Notes: generated from the sequence alone by a model not told the origin. Positions 48,381 to 57,496 are shown, counted from the first letter of the stretch. The stretch: 64,000 nt of DNA from Ruegeria spongiae (GCF_023502395.1 NZ_JAMFMB010000007.1:88412-152411), one strand, 5' to 3'. Translations and numbers: made by a program.

Positions 48381-48863
48381 TTACTCGATGATGACCAGAG
48401 GGGTTCCGAATTCCACGGCGGCGCCGTCCTCGACCAGAATCCGTTTGACGATTCCGGCCTTGGGCGCGCTGATCTGGTTCATGGTCTTCATCGCCTCGAC
48501 GATCAGCAATGTGTCGCCTTCACTGACAGTGGCACCGACGGTAATAAACGACGGAGCGCCGGGCTCGGCCTGCATATAGACGGTGCCCACCATGGGCGAG
48601 GTCACGGCGCCGGGATGGCTGGCGGGGTCTTCGGCAGCGGCAGGGGCTTCGGGTGTTGCGGCGGCCGCAACGGGGGCCGCAGGGGCGGCAACCTGGACAG
48701 GCGCAGCGGCCACGGCCGGACCCATGCGGCTGACGCGGACGTTCAGGCTGTCCTCGTCGCCATAATCGCGTTTGACCTGCAATTCGGTCAGGTCATTGTC
48801 GCGCAGCAACTCGGCCAGTGCCTTGATGAATGCCACGTCCGCTTCGTGTTTGTTGTCTGTCAT
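48381..48863 (-). CDS. accB: Biotin carboxyl carrier protein of acetyl-CoA carboxylase
   Basis: Biotin carrier (160 residues). An N-terminal helical part ([24 protein letters not shown]) and an Ala/Pro linker precede the biotinyl domain. The biotin lysine lies in [10 protein letters not shown], where the second methionine of the usual AMKM is threonine, as in many alphaproteobacteria. [18 protein letters not shown] is the preceding lipoyl-like hairpin. Start 48863 (MTDNKHEAD). First gene of accBC; promoter upstream in the 147-base gap. Confidence 0.96.
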   Translation of the reverse strand: MTDNKHEADVAFIKALAELLRDNDLTELQVKRDYGDEDSLNVRVSRMGPAVAAAPVQVAAPAAPVAAAATPEAPAAAEDPASHPGAVTSPMVGTVYMQAEPGAPSFITVGATVSEGDTLLIVEAMKTMNQISAPKAGIVKRILVEDGAAVEFGTPLVIIE

Positions 48864-49010
48864 ACGAGTCCTCGACGTTCCCCTTGGTCCTTGTTGTGCT
48901 TGGGACCTCAACTTTACGCGGCGTTATAGGCCAAGCCGTCGGCCATGAAAAGCGCCCTGTCCCCGCGCTAGATGGGGCTTGATACAATGTATTGCGAGGG
49001 GAAAGTGCCA

Positions 49011-49547
49011 TCACAGCGGCATCCCGGACAATTTGGCCACAAGTTCGGGCAGTTTGCGGGCGCCGAATTTCTCAAGCAGGCGCGCGCGATGTGCTTCGAT
49101 GGTGCGATAGCTCAGGCCCAGTTCCGCGCCGACCTCTTTCGCCGACAGCCCGCGACAGGACAGAATGGCCACATCCCGCTCGCGCGGGGTCAGTTCAACC
49201 AGCGGGCGATCCTCGGAAATGTCCGAGAAACTCCAGATCCCGTGGCGGAACGGGTCATCAGGTGTCAGCGATTTGCCGCGCGCCCGGCACCAGAACAGAT
49301 CGCCGTCGCGGCGGCGCATGATGCGTTCGTCCGAGTAATAGCCGGTCTCGCGCATCACCGTCAGGCTGCGCGCGCCGATGCGCTCGAAATCTGCCTGGCT
49401 GGGGTAGAGATGCAAAAGAGGCATATCGCGATAGTCCTCTTCCTCGCCGCCGAACATCTTGGCGAAATACAGGTTGCAGCGCCGGATCACGCGGTTTTCC
49501 AATTCCACGAGGCCGATGGGGGCATATTCGAAGGCGGGGTCGCTCAT
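49011..49547 (-). CDS. PAS domain LuxR-type transcriptional regulator
   Basis: A 178-residue regulator with a PAS-like sensor (residues 5-110: YAPIGLVELENRVIRRCNLYFAKMFG and DGDLFWCRARGKSL) followed by a LuxR-type HTH (LTPRERDVAILSCRGLSAKEVGAELGLSYRTIEAHRARLLEKFGARKLPELV). The ligand and target genes are unknown. No receiver or autoinducer-binding domain. It lies between accB and a glycosyltransferase gene, each with separate gaps, so it is probably monocistronic. A palindrome ATACA-A-TGTAT sits at 48982-48992, between it and accB. Confidence 0.9.
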   Translation of the reverse strand: MSDPAFEYAPIGLVELENRVIRRCNLYFAKMFGGEEEDYRDMPLLHLYPSQADFERIGARSLTVMRETGYYSDERIMRRRDGDLFWCRARGKSLTPDDPFRHGIWSFSDISEDRPLVELTPRERDVAILSCRGLSAKEVGAELGLSYRTIEAHRARLLEKFGARKLPELVAKLSGMPL

Positions 49548-49675
49548 GGTCTCATGGTGACCGGTATTGCTGCGGAATTGAAGAGAAATGCGCGTCGGAG
49601 CCAGGATGAGGGCGGAAATTCAGGTCGATAAAGCGAGGGCATGAGGCTCTAGGTCGGTCATGACCCGGTCGCAGA

Positions 49676-50542
49676 TCAGGCCGACCTGAACCAGCCGGGC
49701 AGGTCAGTGGCCAGATTGAGCGCGACGTCGCGCACCCGGATTACCCCGGTGTGGCGTTCCCGTTCGGGTTCGGCGCTGATTTGCGCGAAGGCCTGCGGTT
49801 CGGCCTCGTCCCAGTCGGTCACCGGCAGGTTGCGGACACGGTCGTGGAACCGGCGATTGCGGGTGTCTGGATCACGCCAGGACTGACCGGGCGTGCCGCG
49901 CCCCAGCTCGGATGCGACCTGCATCCTGTGCGTGTCACTCTCGGCCAGCGCCTGCCCGTTGGCGAATTTGAGGTGCACCAGATAGGCGCCGCGCGGAACC
50001 GAGAAGGGATAGGCGTCGATAAAGCGTGGCCGGATCTCGACTCCGTGCCGACGCAACCCGATCCGACCACGCACCGCCCAGGCCTTGCTGTAATGGGTCG
50101 AAAACAGCGCCCGGCGCCGGTGCTGCAACGCCAGCATTCCGGGCATAAATTTGGGGTCGTCGGGCAGCTCGGCCAGATTGAGTCCCAGCGAAAACTGGGC
50201 ACGGTCCGGGTTTTGGGCGAAGAAATCGGCGAACCCCTGATAGCGGTCCGGATCGAGGCAGATCAATTCGTCCACATCAGTGCGGATGACCCAGTCATAG
50301 ACTTCGTCCAACCCGACCTGAAATCCATTCAGCAGGCGGCCCCGCGACAGATCGAAATAGGTGAACTTGTCGCGCGGGACGGTGATGACGCTGGCGCCGG
50401 GGCAAAGCTCGTGGATCTTGGGATCGGCCCCATGCGCCACTACAAACAGGTTCTCGGGGTCCAGATGCCGGCTGTAATGCGCGTACCACTGGGACAGGGC
50501 CCAGTAATCGCGATACACCATCGTCAAAGCGCAGATCTTCAT
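49676..50542 (-). CDS. Glycosyltransferase family 2-like protein
   Basis: A 288-residue protein of the GT2-type/GT92-like group. The start CALTMVYRDYWALSQWYAHYSRHL is the usual N-terminal strand and helix, IRTDVDELICLDPD contains the metal-binding DxD-type acidic pair (TDVDE), and the middle has LALQHRRRALFSTHYSKAW. Acceptor and donor are unknown; it could act in surface polysaccharide. Alone on the strand between the LuxR gene and livF. Confidence 0.8.
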   Translation of the reverse strand: MKICALTMVYRDYWALSQWYAHYSRHLDPENLFVVAHGADPKIHELCPGASVITVPRDKFTYFDLSRGRLLNGFQVGLDEVYDWVIRTDVDELICLDPDRYQGFADFFAQNPDRAQFSLGLNLAELPDDPKFMPGMLALQHRRRALFSTHYSKAWAVRGRIGLRRHGVEIRPRFIDAYPFSVPRGAYLVHLKFANGQALAESDTHRMQVASELGRGTPGQSWRDPDTRNRRFHDRVRNLPVTDWDEAEPQAFAQISAEPERERHTGVIRVRDVALNLATDLPGWFRSA

Positions 50543-50607
50543 GGGGCCATTTACGATGGGATTTGAAGTCGCGGCAACCGGGTGATCCGAAAAATCCGTG
50601 GCCTGTG

Positions 50608-51363
50608 TCAGATCGCCAGATACTCTGCGCGCATCTCTTCGCTTTCCAGCACTTCCGCAGCGGTGCCGTCAAAGGCGATGCTGCCGGTGTCCAGAATGAC
50701 CGCCCGATCCGCCAGTTCCAGCGCTCGCACCGCGTTCTGTTCGACGATGATCGTGGTCATGCCCTGTTCCTTGATATGCATGAGCGTCTTTTCGATCTCA
50801 TCCACGATCACCGGGGCCAACCCCTCATAGGGTTCGTCCAGCAGCAAGACCTTGAGGTCGCGGGCCAGCGCGCGGGCAATGGCCAGCATCTGCTGTTCAC
50901 CGCCCGACAGCGTTACGCCTTCCTGTTTGCGGCGCTCTCCCAGTCGCGGGAACAATTCATAAAGCCGCTCTAACGACCAGCCGACCGGCGGTGCGATCTG
51001 GGCCAGTTGCAGGTTTTCCTCGACCGTCAGGCCGGGGATGATCCGGCGGTCTTCGGGGACGAGGCCCAGCCCGGAGGCAGCAGCCTCGTGACTGGCCATC
51101 TTGTGCAGCGGTTTGTGATCAAGCCAGATTTCGCCATGCCTGACCTCGGGATCGCCCAACCGTGCAATGGACCTGAGCGTCGAGGTCTTGCCCGCACCGT
51201 TACGACCCAGCAGCGCCAGAATCTCGCCCTCATGCACGTTGAAGGAAATGCCCTGCACGATATAGCTTTCGCCGTAATAGGAATGCATGTCCCAGACCGA
51301 CAGAAAGGCGGGGGCGGTTCTGGCCTGATTGGCATGTTTCGAGAAATCGGGTTTGGTGTTCAT
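50608..51363 (-). CDS. livF: Branched-chain amino acid ABC transporter ATP-binding protein LivF
   Basis: ATPase subunit of 251 residues for a high-affinity branched-chain amino acid (or related amide/urea) importer. Walker A GRNGAGKTS, signature LSGGEQQMLAIARAL, Walker B VLLLDEPYEGLAP, and a LivF-type N-terminus (SYYGESYIVQGISFNVHEGEILALLG). A polar N-terminal tail of about 25 residues is longer than usual. Start 51363 with GAAAGGAACGAG. Last gene of the operon; separated from livG by 69 bases with a hairpin element. Confidence 0.95.
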   Translation of the reverse strand: MNTKPDFSKHANQARTAPAFLSVWDMHSYYGESYIVQGISFNVHEGEILALLGRNGAGKTSTLRSIARLGDPEVRHGEIWLDHKPLHKMASHEAAASGLGLVPEDRRIIPGLTVEENLQLAQIAPPVGWSLERLYELFPRLGERRKQEGVTLSGGEQQMLAIARALARDLKVLLLDEPYEGLAPVIVDEIEKTLMHIKEQGMTTIIVEQNAVRALELADRAVILDTGSIAFDGTAAEVLESEEMRAEYLAI

Positions 51364-51390
51364 CGCTCGTTCCTTTCTCACTCAACTTGT

Positions 51391-51415
51391 CCGAAAACCG
51401 GTTCCCACTTTTCGG
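51391..51415. repeat. Short palindromic element between livG and livF
   Basis: CCGAAAA (51391-51397) and TTTTCGG (51409-51415) flank CCGGTTCCCAC. I recall closely similar CCGAAAACCGG-type units as dispersed repeats in alphaproteobacteria, mainly Rhizobiales; only this copy is in the window. As RNA it forms a seven-pair hairpin. Confidence 0.5.
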
Positions 51416-51432
51416 GTCGAGTGACGTATCCC

Positions 51433-52188
51433 TTACGCGCTTTCGCCCAGATAGGCTTCACGAACCTTGGGGTTGCCGCGAATGTTCTCGGGGCTGTCCT
51501 CGACCAGGGGGGTGCCCTGCGCCAGCACGGTGATCCTGTCGGCGAGGCTGAACACCACATGCATGTCATGCTCGATGATGGCGATGGTGATGTCGCGCTC
51601 GTCGCGGATCTGTTTCAGCAGGTCGATGGTGTTGTTGGTATCGGCCCGCGCCATGCCCGCCGTCGGCTCGTCCAGCAGCAAAAGACGCGGCTGCTGGCTG
51701 AGGCACATGCCGATCTCGAGCCGCCTTTTGTCGCCCCGCGACAGCGAGGCGGAATGCATCTCGCGTTTGTCGGCCATGTTCATCTCTTCCAGCATTTCCT
51801 CTGCCGCCTCGACCACCTGCTTTTCGCTCTGCACGCTTTCATAGGCATGCATGCGAAACGCCCCGTCGCGTTTGGCGAAAATCGGGATCAGCATGTTTTC
51901 CATCACCGTGAGTTCGCCAAATATCTCGGGTGTCTGAAACACCCGGCTGATGCCCATCTGGTTGATCTCGAACGGGGCGCGGCCCAGCACTGACTGCCCG
52001 TCGAACATGACGCTGCCCGTATCGGGGATCAGCTTGCCCACAAGACAGTTGAGCAGCGTGGACTTGCCCGCGCCATTTGGTCCGATGATGGCATGGACCG
52101 AGTTCTCCTGCACGCTGAGGTTCACATCCCCTAGCGCTTGCAACCCGCCGAACCGTTTGTTGACGCCTTTGACCTCGAGAATACCCAT
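51433..52188 (-). CDS. livG: Branched-chain amino acid ABC transporter ATP-binding protein LivG
   Basis: Second ATPase, 251 residues. N-terminus MGILEVKGVNKRFGGLQALGDVNL, Walker A GPNGAGKST, a LivG-type insertion (GISRVFQTPEIFGELTVMENML), signature LSRGDKRRLEIGMCL (degenerate from LSGGQ), Walker B LLLLDEPTAGMA. The signature change SRGDKRR is notable but seen in urea-type transporters (UrtD), so urea or short amides are alternative substrates. Directly follows livM. Confidence 0.95.
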   Translation of the reverse strand: MGILEVKGVNKRFGGLQALGDVNLSVQENSVHAIIGPNGAGKSTLLNCLVGKLIPDTGSVMFDGQSVLGRAPFEINQMGISRVFQTPEIFGELTVMENMLIPIFAKRDGAFRMHAYESVQSEKQVVEAAEEMLEEMNMADKREMHSASLSRGDKRRLEIGMCLSQQPRLLLLDEPTAGMARADTNNTIDLLKQIRDERDITIAIIEHDMHVVFSLADRITVLAQGTPLVEDSPENIRGNPKVREAYLGESA

Positions 52189-52200
52189 TCTAGCGTCCCC

Positions 52201-53400
52201 TTATTCCGCCGGCTCGGTTTTGCCGCTGGTGTTTTCCGTCTTGGGCTTGCCGCGCACCCAGTTCCGCAGGCGCTGACCGCCCTCGACCAACCCACCGGGC
52301 AGGAAGATCACCACCAGCATGAACAGCAGGCCCAGCGTCAGGTGCCAGCCCTTGCCGATGAAGGGATGGATGATGGCAACCACGAAATCCTCCATCCCGT
52401 CGGGCAGAAAGGCGAACCAGCCATGCAGCACATTGTCGTTGATCTTCGAGAAGATGTTCTCGAAATACTTGATGAAACCAGCACCCAGAACCGGCCCGAT
52501 CAGGGTGCCGGTGCCGCCAAGGATGGTCATCAGAACCACTTCACCCGACGCGGTCCACTGCATCCGTTCGGCGCCCGCCAGCGGGTCCATCGCCGCCATC
52601 AAGCCACCGGCCAGCCCGGCATACATGCCCGAGATCACAAAGGCCGCCAGCGTGTAGGGGCGCGAATTGAGTCCGGTATAGTTCATCCGCTGCTGGTTCG
52701 ATTTCACCGCCCGCAGCATCATGCCGAAAGGCGAGCGGAAGATGCGGATCGCCAGATAGAAGACCACCATCAGCACCACAGCGCACAGGTAATAGCCCGC
52801 GTTGAAATCAAAACTCCACGCACCCAGATCCAAGCGATAGGTGGACCGCATCGACAGGCCAAAGAGATGCGGCAGGTCCGGCAGCCCGTCGCGATGGAAC
52901 CATTGCGGGTCGTCGGCATAGACCTGCAACCCGGTCTCTCCGTTGGTCAGGTTGAAGCGCGGGTTCGACAGCACCGAATAGGCCAGCGCAAAGCTCATCT
53001 GCGCAAAGGCCAGCGTCAGGATCGAGAAATAAATGCCCGAGCGGCGCAGGCTGACAAAGCCGATCAGCAGCGAGAACAGCCCCGCGACCACCACGCTCAA
53101 TGCAATGGCGGGGAGGACGTTGTAGGTGAACAGCTTGAAAATCCAAACGGCGGAATAAGATCCGACCCCCAGAAAGGCGGCGTGGCCGAAGCTCAGATAG
53201 CCGGTGAGGCCGAAAAGGATGTTGAAGCCGATGGCAAAGATGCCAAAGATCACGAAGCGCTGCATCAGGTCCGGGTAGCCCGCGTTGAACTGCGCCATGG
53301 CGCTGCCCTCGGGGAACGGGTTCAGGATGAAGGGCGCGAGCAGCGTCAGCGCCGCCACGACCAGCAGCAGGGAGGTGTCTTTCTTGTTCAGTCCCAGCAT
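52201..53400 (-). CDS. livM: Branched-chain amino acid ABC transporter permease LivM
   Basis: Membrane subunit of 399 residues with about ten spans. The family segment [22 protein letters not shown] and [55 protein letters not shown] are characteristic. It pairs with LivH in the inner membrane. Its C-terminal tail ([15 protein letters not shown]) is polar. Three bases from livH, 12 from livG. Confidence 0.95.
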   Translation of the reverse strand: MLGLNKKDTSLLLVVAALTLLAPFILNPFPEGSAMAQFNAGYPDLMQRFVIFGIFAIGFNILFGLTGYLSFGHAAFLGVGSYSAVWIFKLFTYNVLPAIALSVVVAGLFSLLIGFVSLRRSGIYFSILTLAFAQMSFALAYSVLSNPRFNLTNGETGLQVYADDPQWFHRDGLPDLPHLFGLSMRSTYRLDLGAWSFDFNAGYYLCAVVLMVVFYLAIRIFRSPFGMMLRAVKSNQQRMNYTGLNSRPYTLAAFVISGMYAGLAGGLMAAMDPLAGAERMQWTASGEVVLMTILGGTGTLIGPVLGAGFIKYFENIFSKINDNVLHGWFAFLPDGMEDFVVAIIHPFIGKGWHLTLGLLFMLVVIFLPGGLVEGGQRLRNWVRGKPKTENTSGKTEPAE

Positions 53401-53403
53401 GGC

Positions 53404-54435
53404 TTAATCCTCCATCACGCCTTTGCGGCCCATCAGCCCGCGCGGGCGGGTGAGCAGCACGATGATCGCAACCAGATAGATGATGATCTGGTTGATGCCC
53501 GGGATCGTGGTGGTGGCCCAGGTGGTCGAGGCGAAGCTTTCGAGGATACCCAGCAGGAACCCCGCCAGCACCGCGCCGGGCAGCGAGCCCATGCCGCCGA
53601 CAACGACGACAACAAAGCTGAGCACAAGGAAATCCATCCCCATATGGTAATTCGGCGGGTTGAGCGGCCCGTACATCACGCCCGCCAGCCCCGCCACGGC
53701 GGCGGCGATGCCGAACATGATGGTGAAACGCCGGTCGATATTGATACCCAGCAGGCCCACGGTTTCCCGGTCCGCCATACCGGCGCGCACCACCATGCCG
53801 AAGGTGGTGAATTGCAGAAACGCAAAGACGCCGCCGATGATCAGCACGGAAAAGGCGAAATATATCAGCCGCCAGATCGGGTAGATGATGGCATTGGGGT
53901 CGAAACCCACCATGACCCCCAGATCCAGCGAGCCCTGCAGCACATCGGGCGGCGGGGTCTGGATCGGGTTGGCGCCGTAAAAGGCTTTCACCACTTCCTG
54001 CAGCACGATGGCGAGGCCAAAGGTGACGAGGATCTGATCGGCATGGGGACGCTTGTAGAAATGCTTGATCAGCCCGCGTTCCATCACATAGCCAACCGCC
54101 AGCATCAGCGGAATGGTGAAGAGAATGGCCAGCGGCACCGCCCAGTCGATGATCGCCGCCCCGGTCTCGGGGCCGAACCAGGCCTCGACATAAGGCGTCT
54201 TCACCTTGAGCGGGTTGCCCAGGAAATCCTTCTGGGCCTCGTCGATCGTCACAAAACTCAGGTTCAGCACCCGCTGCAGCGTCACCGCGCAGAAGGCTCC
54301 GATCATGAACAGAGCGCCATGGGCGAAATTCACAACCCCCAAAGTGCCGAAGATCAGCGTCAGCCCCAGCGCGATCAGCGCATAAGCCGAGCCCTTGTCG
54401 AGCCCGTTCAGGATTTGCAGCAGAATGGCGTCCAT
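53404..54435 (-). CDS. livH: Branched-chain amino acid ABC transporter permease LivH
   Basis: Inner-membrane permease of 343 residues. The N-terminus ILNGLDKGSAYALIALGLTLIFGTLGVVNFAHGALFMIGAF is the LivH hallmark; the family's FVVVVVGGMGSLPGAVLAGFLLGILES follows near the end. An insertion of about 35 polar residues near residue 70 (QKDFLGNPLKVKTPYVEAWFGPETG) is longer than in E. coli LivH and is shared with UrtB-like subunits. Starts 98 bases after the binding-protein gene. Confidence 0.95.
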   Translation of the reverse strand: MDAILLQILNGLDKGSAYALIALGLTLIFGTLGVVNFAHGALFMIGAFCAVTLQRVLNLSFVTIDEAQKDFLGNPLKVKTPYVEAWFGPETGAAIIDWAVPLAILFTIPLMLAVGYVMERGLIKHFYKRPHADQILVTFGLAIVLQEVVKAFYGANPIQTPPPDVLQGSLDLGVMVGFDPNAIIYPIWRLIYFAFSVLIIGGVFAFLQFTTFGMVVRAGMADRETVGLLGINIDRRFTIMFGIAAAVAGLAGVMYGPLNPPNYHMGMDFLVLSFVVVVVGGMGSLPGAVLAGFLLGILESFASTTWATTTIPGINQIIIYLVAIIVLLTRPRGLMGRKGVMED

Positions 54436-54488
54436 CTGTCCCCACCTCTGGATGTGCCGGAAACGCCGTCTGGGCGTCCTCGTTCAAT

Positions 54489-54516
54489 GACCGGCCGCGA
54501 TTGCCCGCGACCGGTC
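54489..54516 (-). promoter_or_regulatory. Stem-loop between the binding-protein gene and livH
   Basis: On the minus strand GACCGG-T-CGCG pairs with CGCG-G-CCGGTC: 11 pairs including one U-G, six-base loop. No T-run. Such hairpins after binding-protein genes usually protect the upstream message and lower downstream expression. Confidence 0.6.
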
Positions 54517-54533
54517 CTGGTTTTTGTGAGTGG

Positions 54534-55880
54534 TTAGGCTCCGGGGTTGCACTGACCCAGATCGCCGCCAGCGAAATCCGGGTGATCCACGGCGTATTCC
54601 ACCTGCGCGCGCGGGGTGACCTCGACGATTTCCAGCAGGTCGAACTCGCTGGTCGGGTTTTCCTTGCCCTTCACGACCAGCACGTCCTTGAAGCACTGGT
54701 GGTCCTCGGCGCGATACAGTGTTGGGCCATTGCCCAGCCCGTCGAAGTCGAACCCTTCCAGCGCTTCAGCGACGCCGCATGGGTTGAAGGTACCGGCCCG
54801 TTCCACCGCATCCGCATAGAGCAAGGTCTGCACATAGCAGGTATGGGCGGCCTGGCTGGGCGGGAAGCCATATTTCTCGCCAAAGGACTTCACGAAGGCC
54901 TGCGAGCCTGCGTCCGACAGCGACCAATGCCAGTTGGTCGAGCCAAAGATGCCCTTGACGTTCTCGCCCGCACCGCGCGCCATCAGACGCGAGTAGAGCG
55001 GCACGATGATCTCGAAGTTCCGGCCCTCGACCTGCTTGTCCCGCAACCCGAACTGTACGGCGTTGGTCAGCGAGTTCACCATGTTGCCGCCATAGTGGTT
55101 CAGCACCAGCACATCCGCGCCCGAGTTCAGAACCGGTGCGATGTAGGACGAGAAATCGGTGGTGGCTAGCGGCGTCTTGACCGCGTTCACGGTCTCCCAG
55201 CCCAAGGCCTCGGTATAGTTGCGGATTGAGTTCTCCTGGCTCCATCCCCAAGTGTAATCCGCCGTCAGGTGGTAGGCGCGGCGATCCTTGCCATAGTTGG
55301 CCTCGAGGATGGGTGCCAGCGCCGAACCGGACATCTCGGTGTTGAAGAAATGCCGGAAACCATTTGCTTTCTTGTCCTTGCCGGTGGTGTCGTTGGAATG
55401 GGTGAGACCGGCCATGAAGATCACGCCCGCATCCTGACAGAGACCCTGAACCGCGATCGCCACGCCCGAGGACGACCCGCCAGTGATCATTACCGCGCCA
55501 TCTTTCTCGATCATCGACTTGGCCGATGCGCGTGCCGCGTCCGATTTGGTCTGGGTGTCGCCGGTAACAAATTCCACCTTCTTGCCCAGAATGCCGTTCC
55601 CCTTCAGCGCCTTGGAGCTGAAAGTGTTCATCATGCCGCCATCGCCGCCACCATTGAGGTGCTCGACCGCCAGCTCATAGGCGCGCAACTCGTCTGCGCC
55701 CTCATCGGCGTAGGCGTTGGTCTGCGGGACGTTGAAGCCGAGCTTGACCGAGCTTCCGGTGGGTTCATTGGTGAAAGCGCGCACGGATTGCGCGGTGAAG
55801 ATTGTCGGCAGCGCCAGACCGGCCCCCGCCACGGCACCCGTTTTCAGCACCCTGCGACGGGTGACATCATTGTTGGACAT
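54534..55880 (-). CDS. Tat-exported ABC transporter substrate-binding protein (branched-chain amino acid/amide type)
   Basis: Periplasmic receptor of 448 residues for the LivFGMH transporter. The N-terminus TRRRVLKTGAVAGAGLALP is a twin-arginine signal, so it is exported folded. The mature part is a type-1 periplasmic binding fold: SVKLGFNVPQTNAYADEGADELRAYELAVEHLNGG, VMITGGSSSGVAIAVQGLCQDAGVIFMAG, RAYHLTADYTWGWSQ. That last segment resembles urea/amide-binding (UrtA, FmdD-like) receptors as well as LivK. Cysteines near 160 and the C-terminus may be redox-linked. First gene of the operon; palindromes in its upstream region at 55999-56049. Confidence 0.93.
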   Translation of the reverse strand: MSNNDVTRRRVLKTGAVAGAGLALPTIFTAQSVRAFTNEPTGSSVKLGFNVPQTNAYADEGADELRAYELAVEHLNGGGDGGMMNTFSSKALKGNGILGKKVEFVTGDTQTKSDAARASAKSMIEKDGAVMITGGSSSGVAIAVQGLCQDAGVIFMAGLTHSNDTTGKDKKANGFRHFFNTEMSGSALAPILEANYGKDRRAYHLTADYTWGWSQENSIRNYTEALGWETVNAVKTPLATTDFSSYIAPVLNSGADVLVLNHYGGNMVNSLTNAVQFGLRDKQVEGRNFEIIVPLYSRLMARGAGENVKGIFGSTNWHWSLSDAGSQAFVKSFGEKYGFPPSQAAHTCYVQTLLYADAVERAGTFNPCGVAEALEGFDFDGLGNGPTLYRAEDHQCFKDVLVVKGKENPTSEFDLLEIVEVTPRAQVEYAVDHPDFAGGDLGQCNPGA

Positions 55881-55998
55881 TCGTTCCTCCCATTACGTTT
55901 TGCGCTTCGCGGCTCCTCCTCCGCTGGGCGCATGCACTTATCTGTGCAAAGCAAGTATGGAAGGCGTTAAGAAAATTGCGCAACAAACCCTTTGAAAT

Positions 55999-56049
55999 GA
56001 ATATTTATTCTGTAAATTATTCAACAGATGCCAGGGCATCTTGTAAATT
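55999..56049. promoter_or_regulatory. Repeat and palindrome array between the binding-protein and regulator genes
   Basis: AT-rich 228-base divergent gap. It contains GAATA-TT-TATTC (55999-56010), two direct copies of TGTAAATT (56011-56018 and 56042-56049, 31 bases apart, about three helical turns) and, between them, the perfect palindrome GATGCC-AG-GGCATC (56027-56040). TTGCGCAA lies at 55976-55983. A likely operator region for the adjacent acyl-CoA regulator or the transporter operon. Confidence 0.5.
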
Positions 56050-56108
56050 TCCTTATGTCGCGGCGCAGAATGCCGTTGATATGAGGCAGAAAAGCAGGGG
56101 ATCGAACC

Positions 56109-57410
56109 ATCGCACGGGACACGCTGACAGGTAGCCGCATCCGAGAACGACGGATGATCAGCGGGTTCCGGCAGGCCGACCTTGCCCGCAAAGTGGGTAT
56201 TTCCGCCTCATACCTCAACCTGATCGAACATAACCGGCGCAGAATCGGCGGCAAGCTGCTGGTTGATATCGCGAGCGAGTTGCAGGTCGAACCATCAATG
56301 TTGACCGAAGGGGCCGAGGCGGCGCTCATCGCGGCGCTGGGCGAGGCGGCGGCAGAGGCGGGACCGGCAAGAGCCGAGACCGACCGGGTTGATGAATTTG
56401 CCGGGCGCTTCCCCGGCTGGGCCGAGATCATCGCACGCCAGCACCGGCGGATCACCACGCTGGAACGCACCGTTGTGACCCTTTCTGACCGGTTGACCCA
56501 TGATCCGCTCCTGGCGGCCTCGCTGCACGAGTTGCTGTCTACCGCCGCCGCGATCCGCTCGACCGCCTCGATCCTGGCCGAACCCGGCGATCTGGAACCG
56601 GAATGGCGCGACCGGTTCCACCGCAACCTCAATCAGGATGCCGAACGTCTGGCCGAAAGCTCCAAGGCGCTGGTGGGCTATCTCGACGAGACCGACAGCA
56701 GCAGCGCCGACCGGCGTGGCATGCCGCTGGAACAGGTCGAGGCCTTTGTCGCATCACGCGGCCATCACTTCCCCGAAATCGAAACGACAGGAGACGTTCC
56801 GACCGACGTGCTTCAGGGGCTGGAAAGCGGTGCGGCGCGGGCGGTAGGGGCAGGCATTCTGGCGCTTTACGCCGCCGATGTGCGCGCGATGCCGCTGCCT
56901 GACGTTCTGAAGGAGTTGAACGTGCTGGGCCTTGATCCGCTTGGCCTTGCGCGGCGCTTTGAGGTGGACCTGCCGGCGGTGTTCCGGCGTCTGGCAACCC
57001 TGCCCGAAGGCGCGCTGGCCCATGAGGTGGGTCTGGTGCAATGTGACGCCTCGGGCAGCATCGTGTTTCGCAAGGCGATCTCGGGCTTTGCGCTGCCACG
57101 CCACGGGGAATCCTGCCCGCTCTGGCCGCTGTTCACCGCGCTCAACCGGCCGTTGGTGCCGATCCGCCGCCGGGTGTCACAGCTGGGACGCAGCGCGGCC
57201 GAGTTCGATTGCCTCGCCGTCGCCTGGCCGCAGGAGGTTCCCGGGTTCGACGTGGACCCGGTCTATCATTCGATCATGCTGATTCTGCCTGTTCCCAGTG
57301 ATGAGCAGGGCCGCACCGACGCTTTGCCGGTGGGCAGTTCTTGCCGGGTCTGCCCGCGCCGGTCCTGCGTGGCCCGGCGTGAACCGTCGATCCTGTCGGA
57401 AGAGTTTTGA
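56109..57410 (+). CDS. Short-chain fatty acyl-CoA regulator (PccR/ScfR type) with probable ATC start
   Basis: A 433-residue XRE-family regulator of the PccR/RamB type. An N-terminal HTH (GSRIRERRMISGFRQADLARKVGISASYLNLIEHNRRRIGGKLL, residues 8-51) precedes a long middle region and the DUF2083-like C-terminus with SLVQC-type and GSSCRVCPRRSCVARREP, which may bind zinc or acyl-CoA. Family members control propionyl-CoA and glyoxylate metabolism. The first standard start (ATG 56154) lies inside helix 1. In frame upstream is ATC GCA CGG GAC ACG, reading (M)ARDTLTGS as in relatives, with AGGGGA before it. No ATG, GTG or TTG occurs between the stop at 56082 and 56154. Confidence 0.85.
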   Translation: MARDTLTGSRIRERRMISGFRQADLARKVGISASYLNLIEHNRRRIGGKLLVDIASELQVEPSMLTEGAEAALIAALGEAAAEAGPARAETDRVDEFAGRFPGWAEIIARQHRRITTLERTVVTLSDRLTHDPLLAASLHELLSTAAAIRSTASILAEPGDLEPEWRDRFHRNLNQDAERLAESSKALVGYLDETDSSSADRRGMPLEQVEAFVASRGHHFPEIETTGDVPTDVLQGLESGAARAVGAGILALYAADVRAMPLPDVLKELNVLGLDPLGLARRFEVDLPAVFRRLATLPEGALAHEVGLVQCDASGSIVFRKAISGFALPRHGESCPLWPLFTALNRPLVPIRRRVSQLGRSAAEFDCLAVAWPQEVPGFDVDPVYHSIMLILPVPSDEQGRTDALPVGSSCRVCPRRSCVARREPSILSEEF

Positions 57411-57496
57411 CAGTTCCGTGACAGCGGGTCTAATCTGAGCCACGCAGACCAGACGGGCGCAGGCCCGATTGCCTTTTTTGGGGAGGAAGGGCCGGA

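Noticed and set aside
46872..48929. 685-codon + strand frame opposite accC and accB
   Set aside because: Antisense to conserved fatty-acid genes; glycine/histidine-rich shadow sequence with no recognisable domain.
52138..54537. 799-codon + strand frame opposite livM and livH
   Set aside because: Antisense shadow of membrane-protein codons; very rich in His, Gln and Arg with no motifs.
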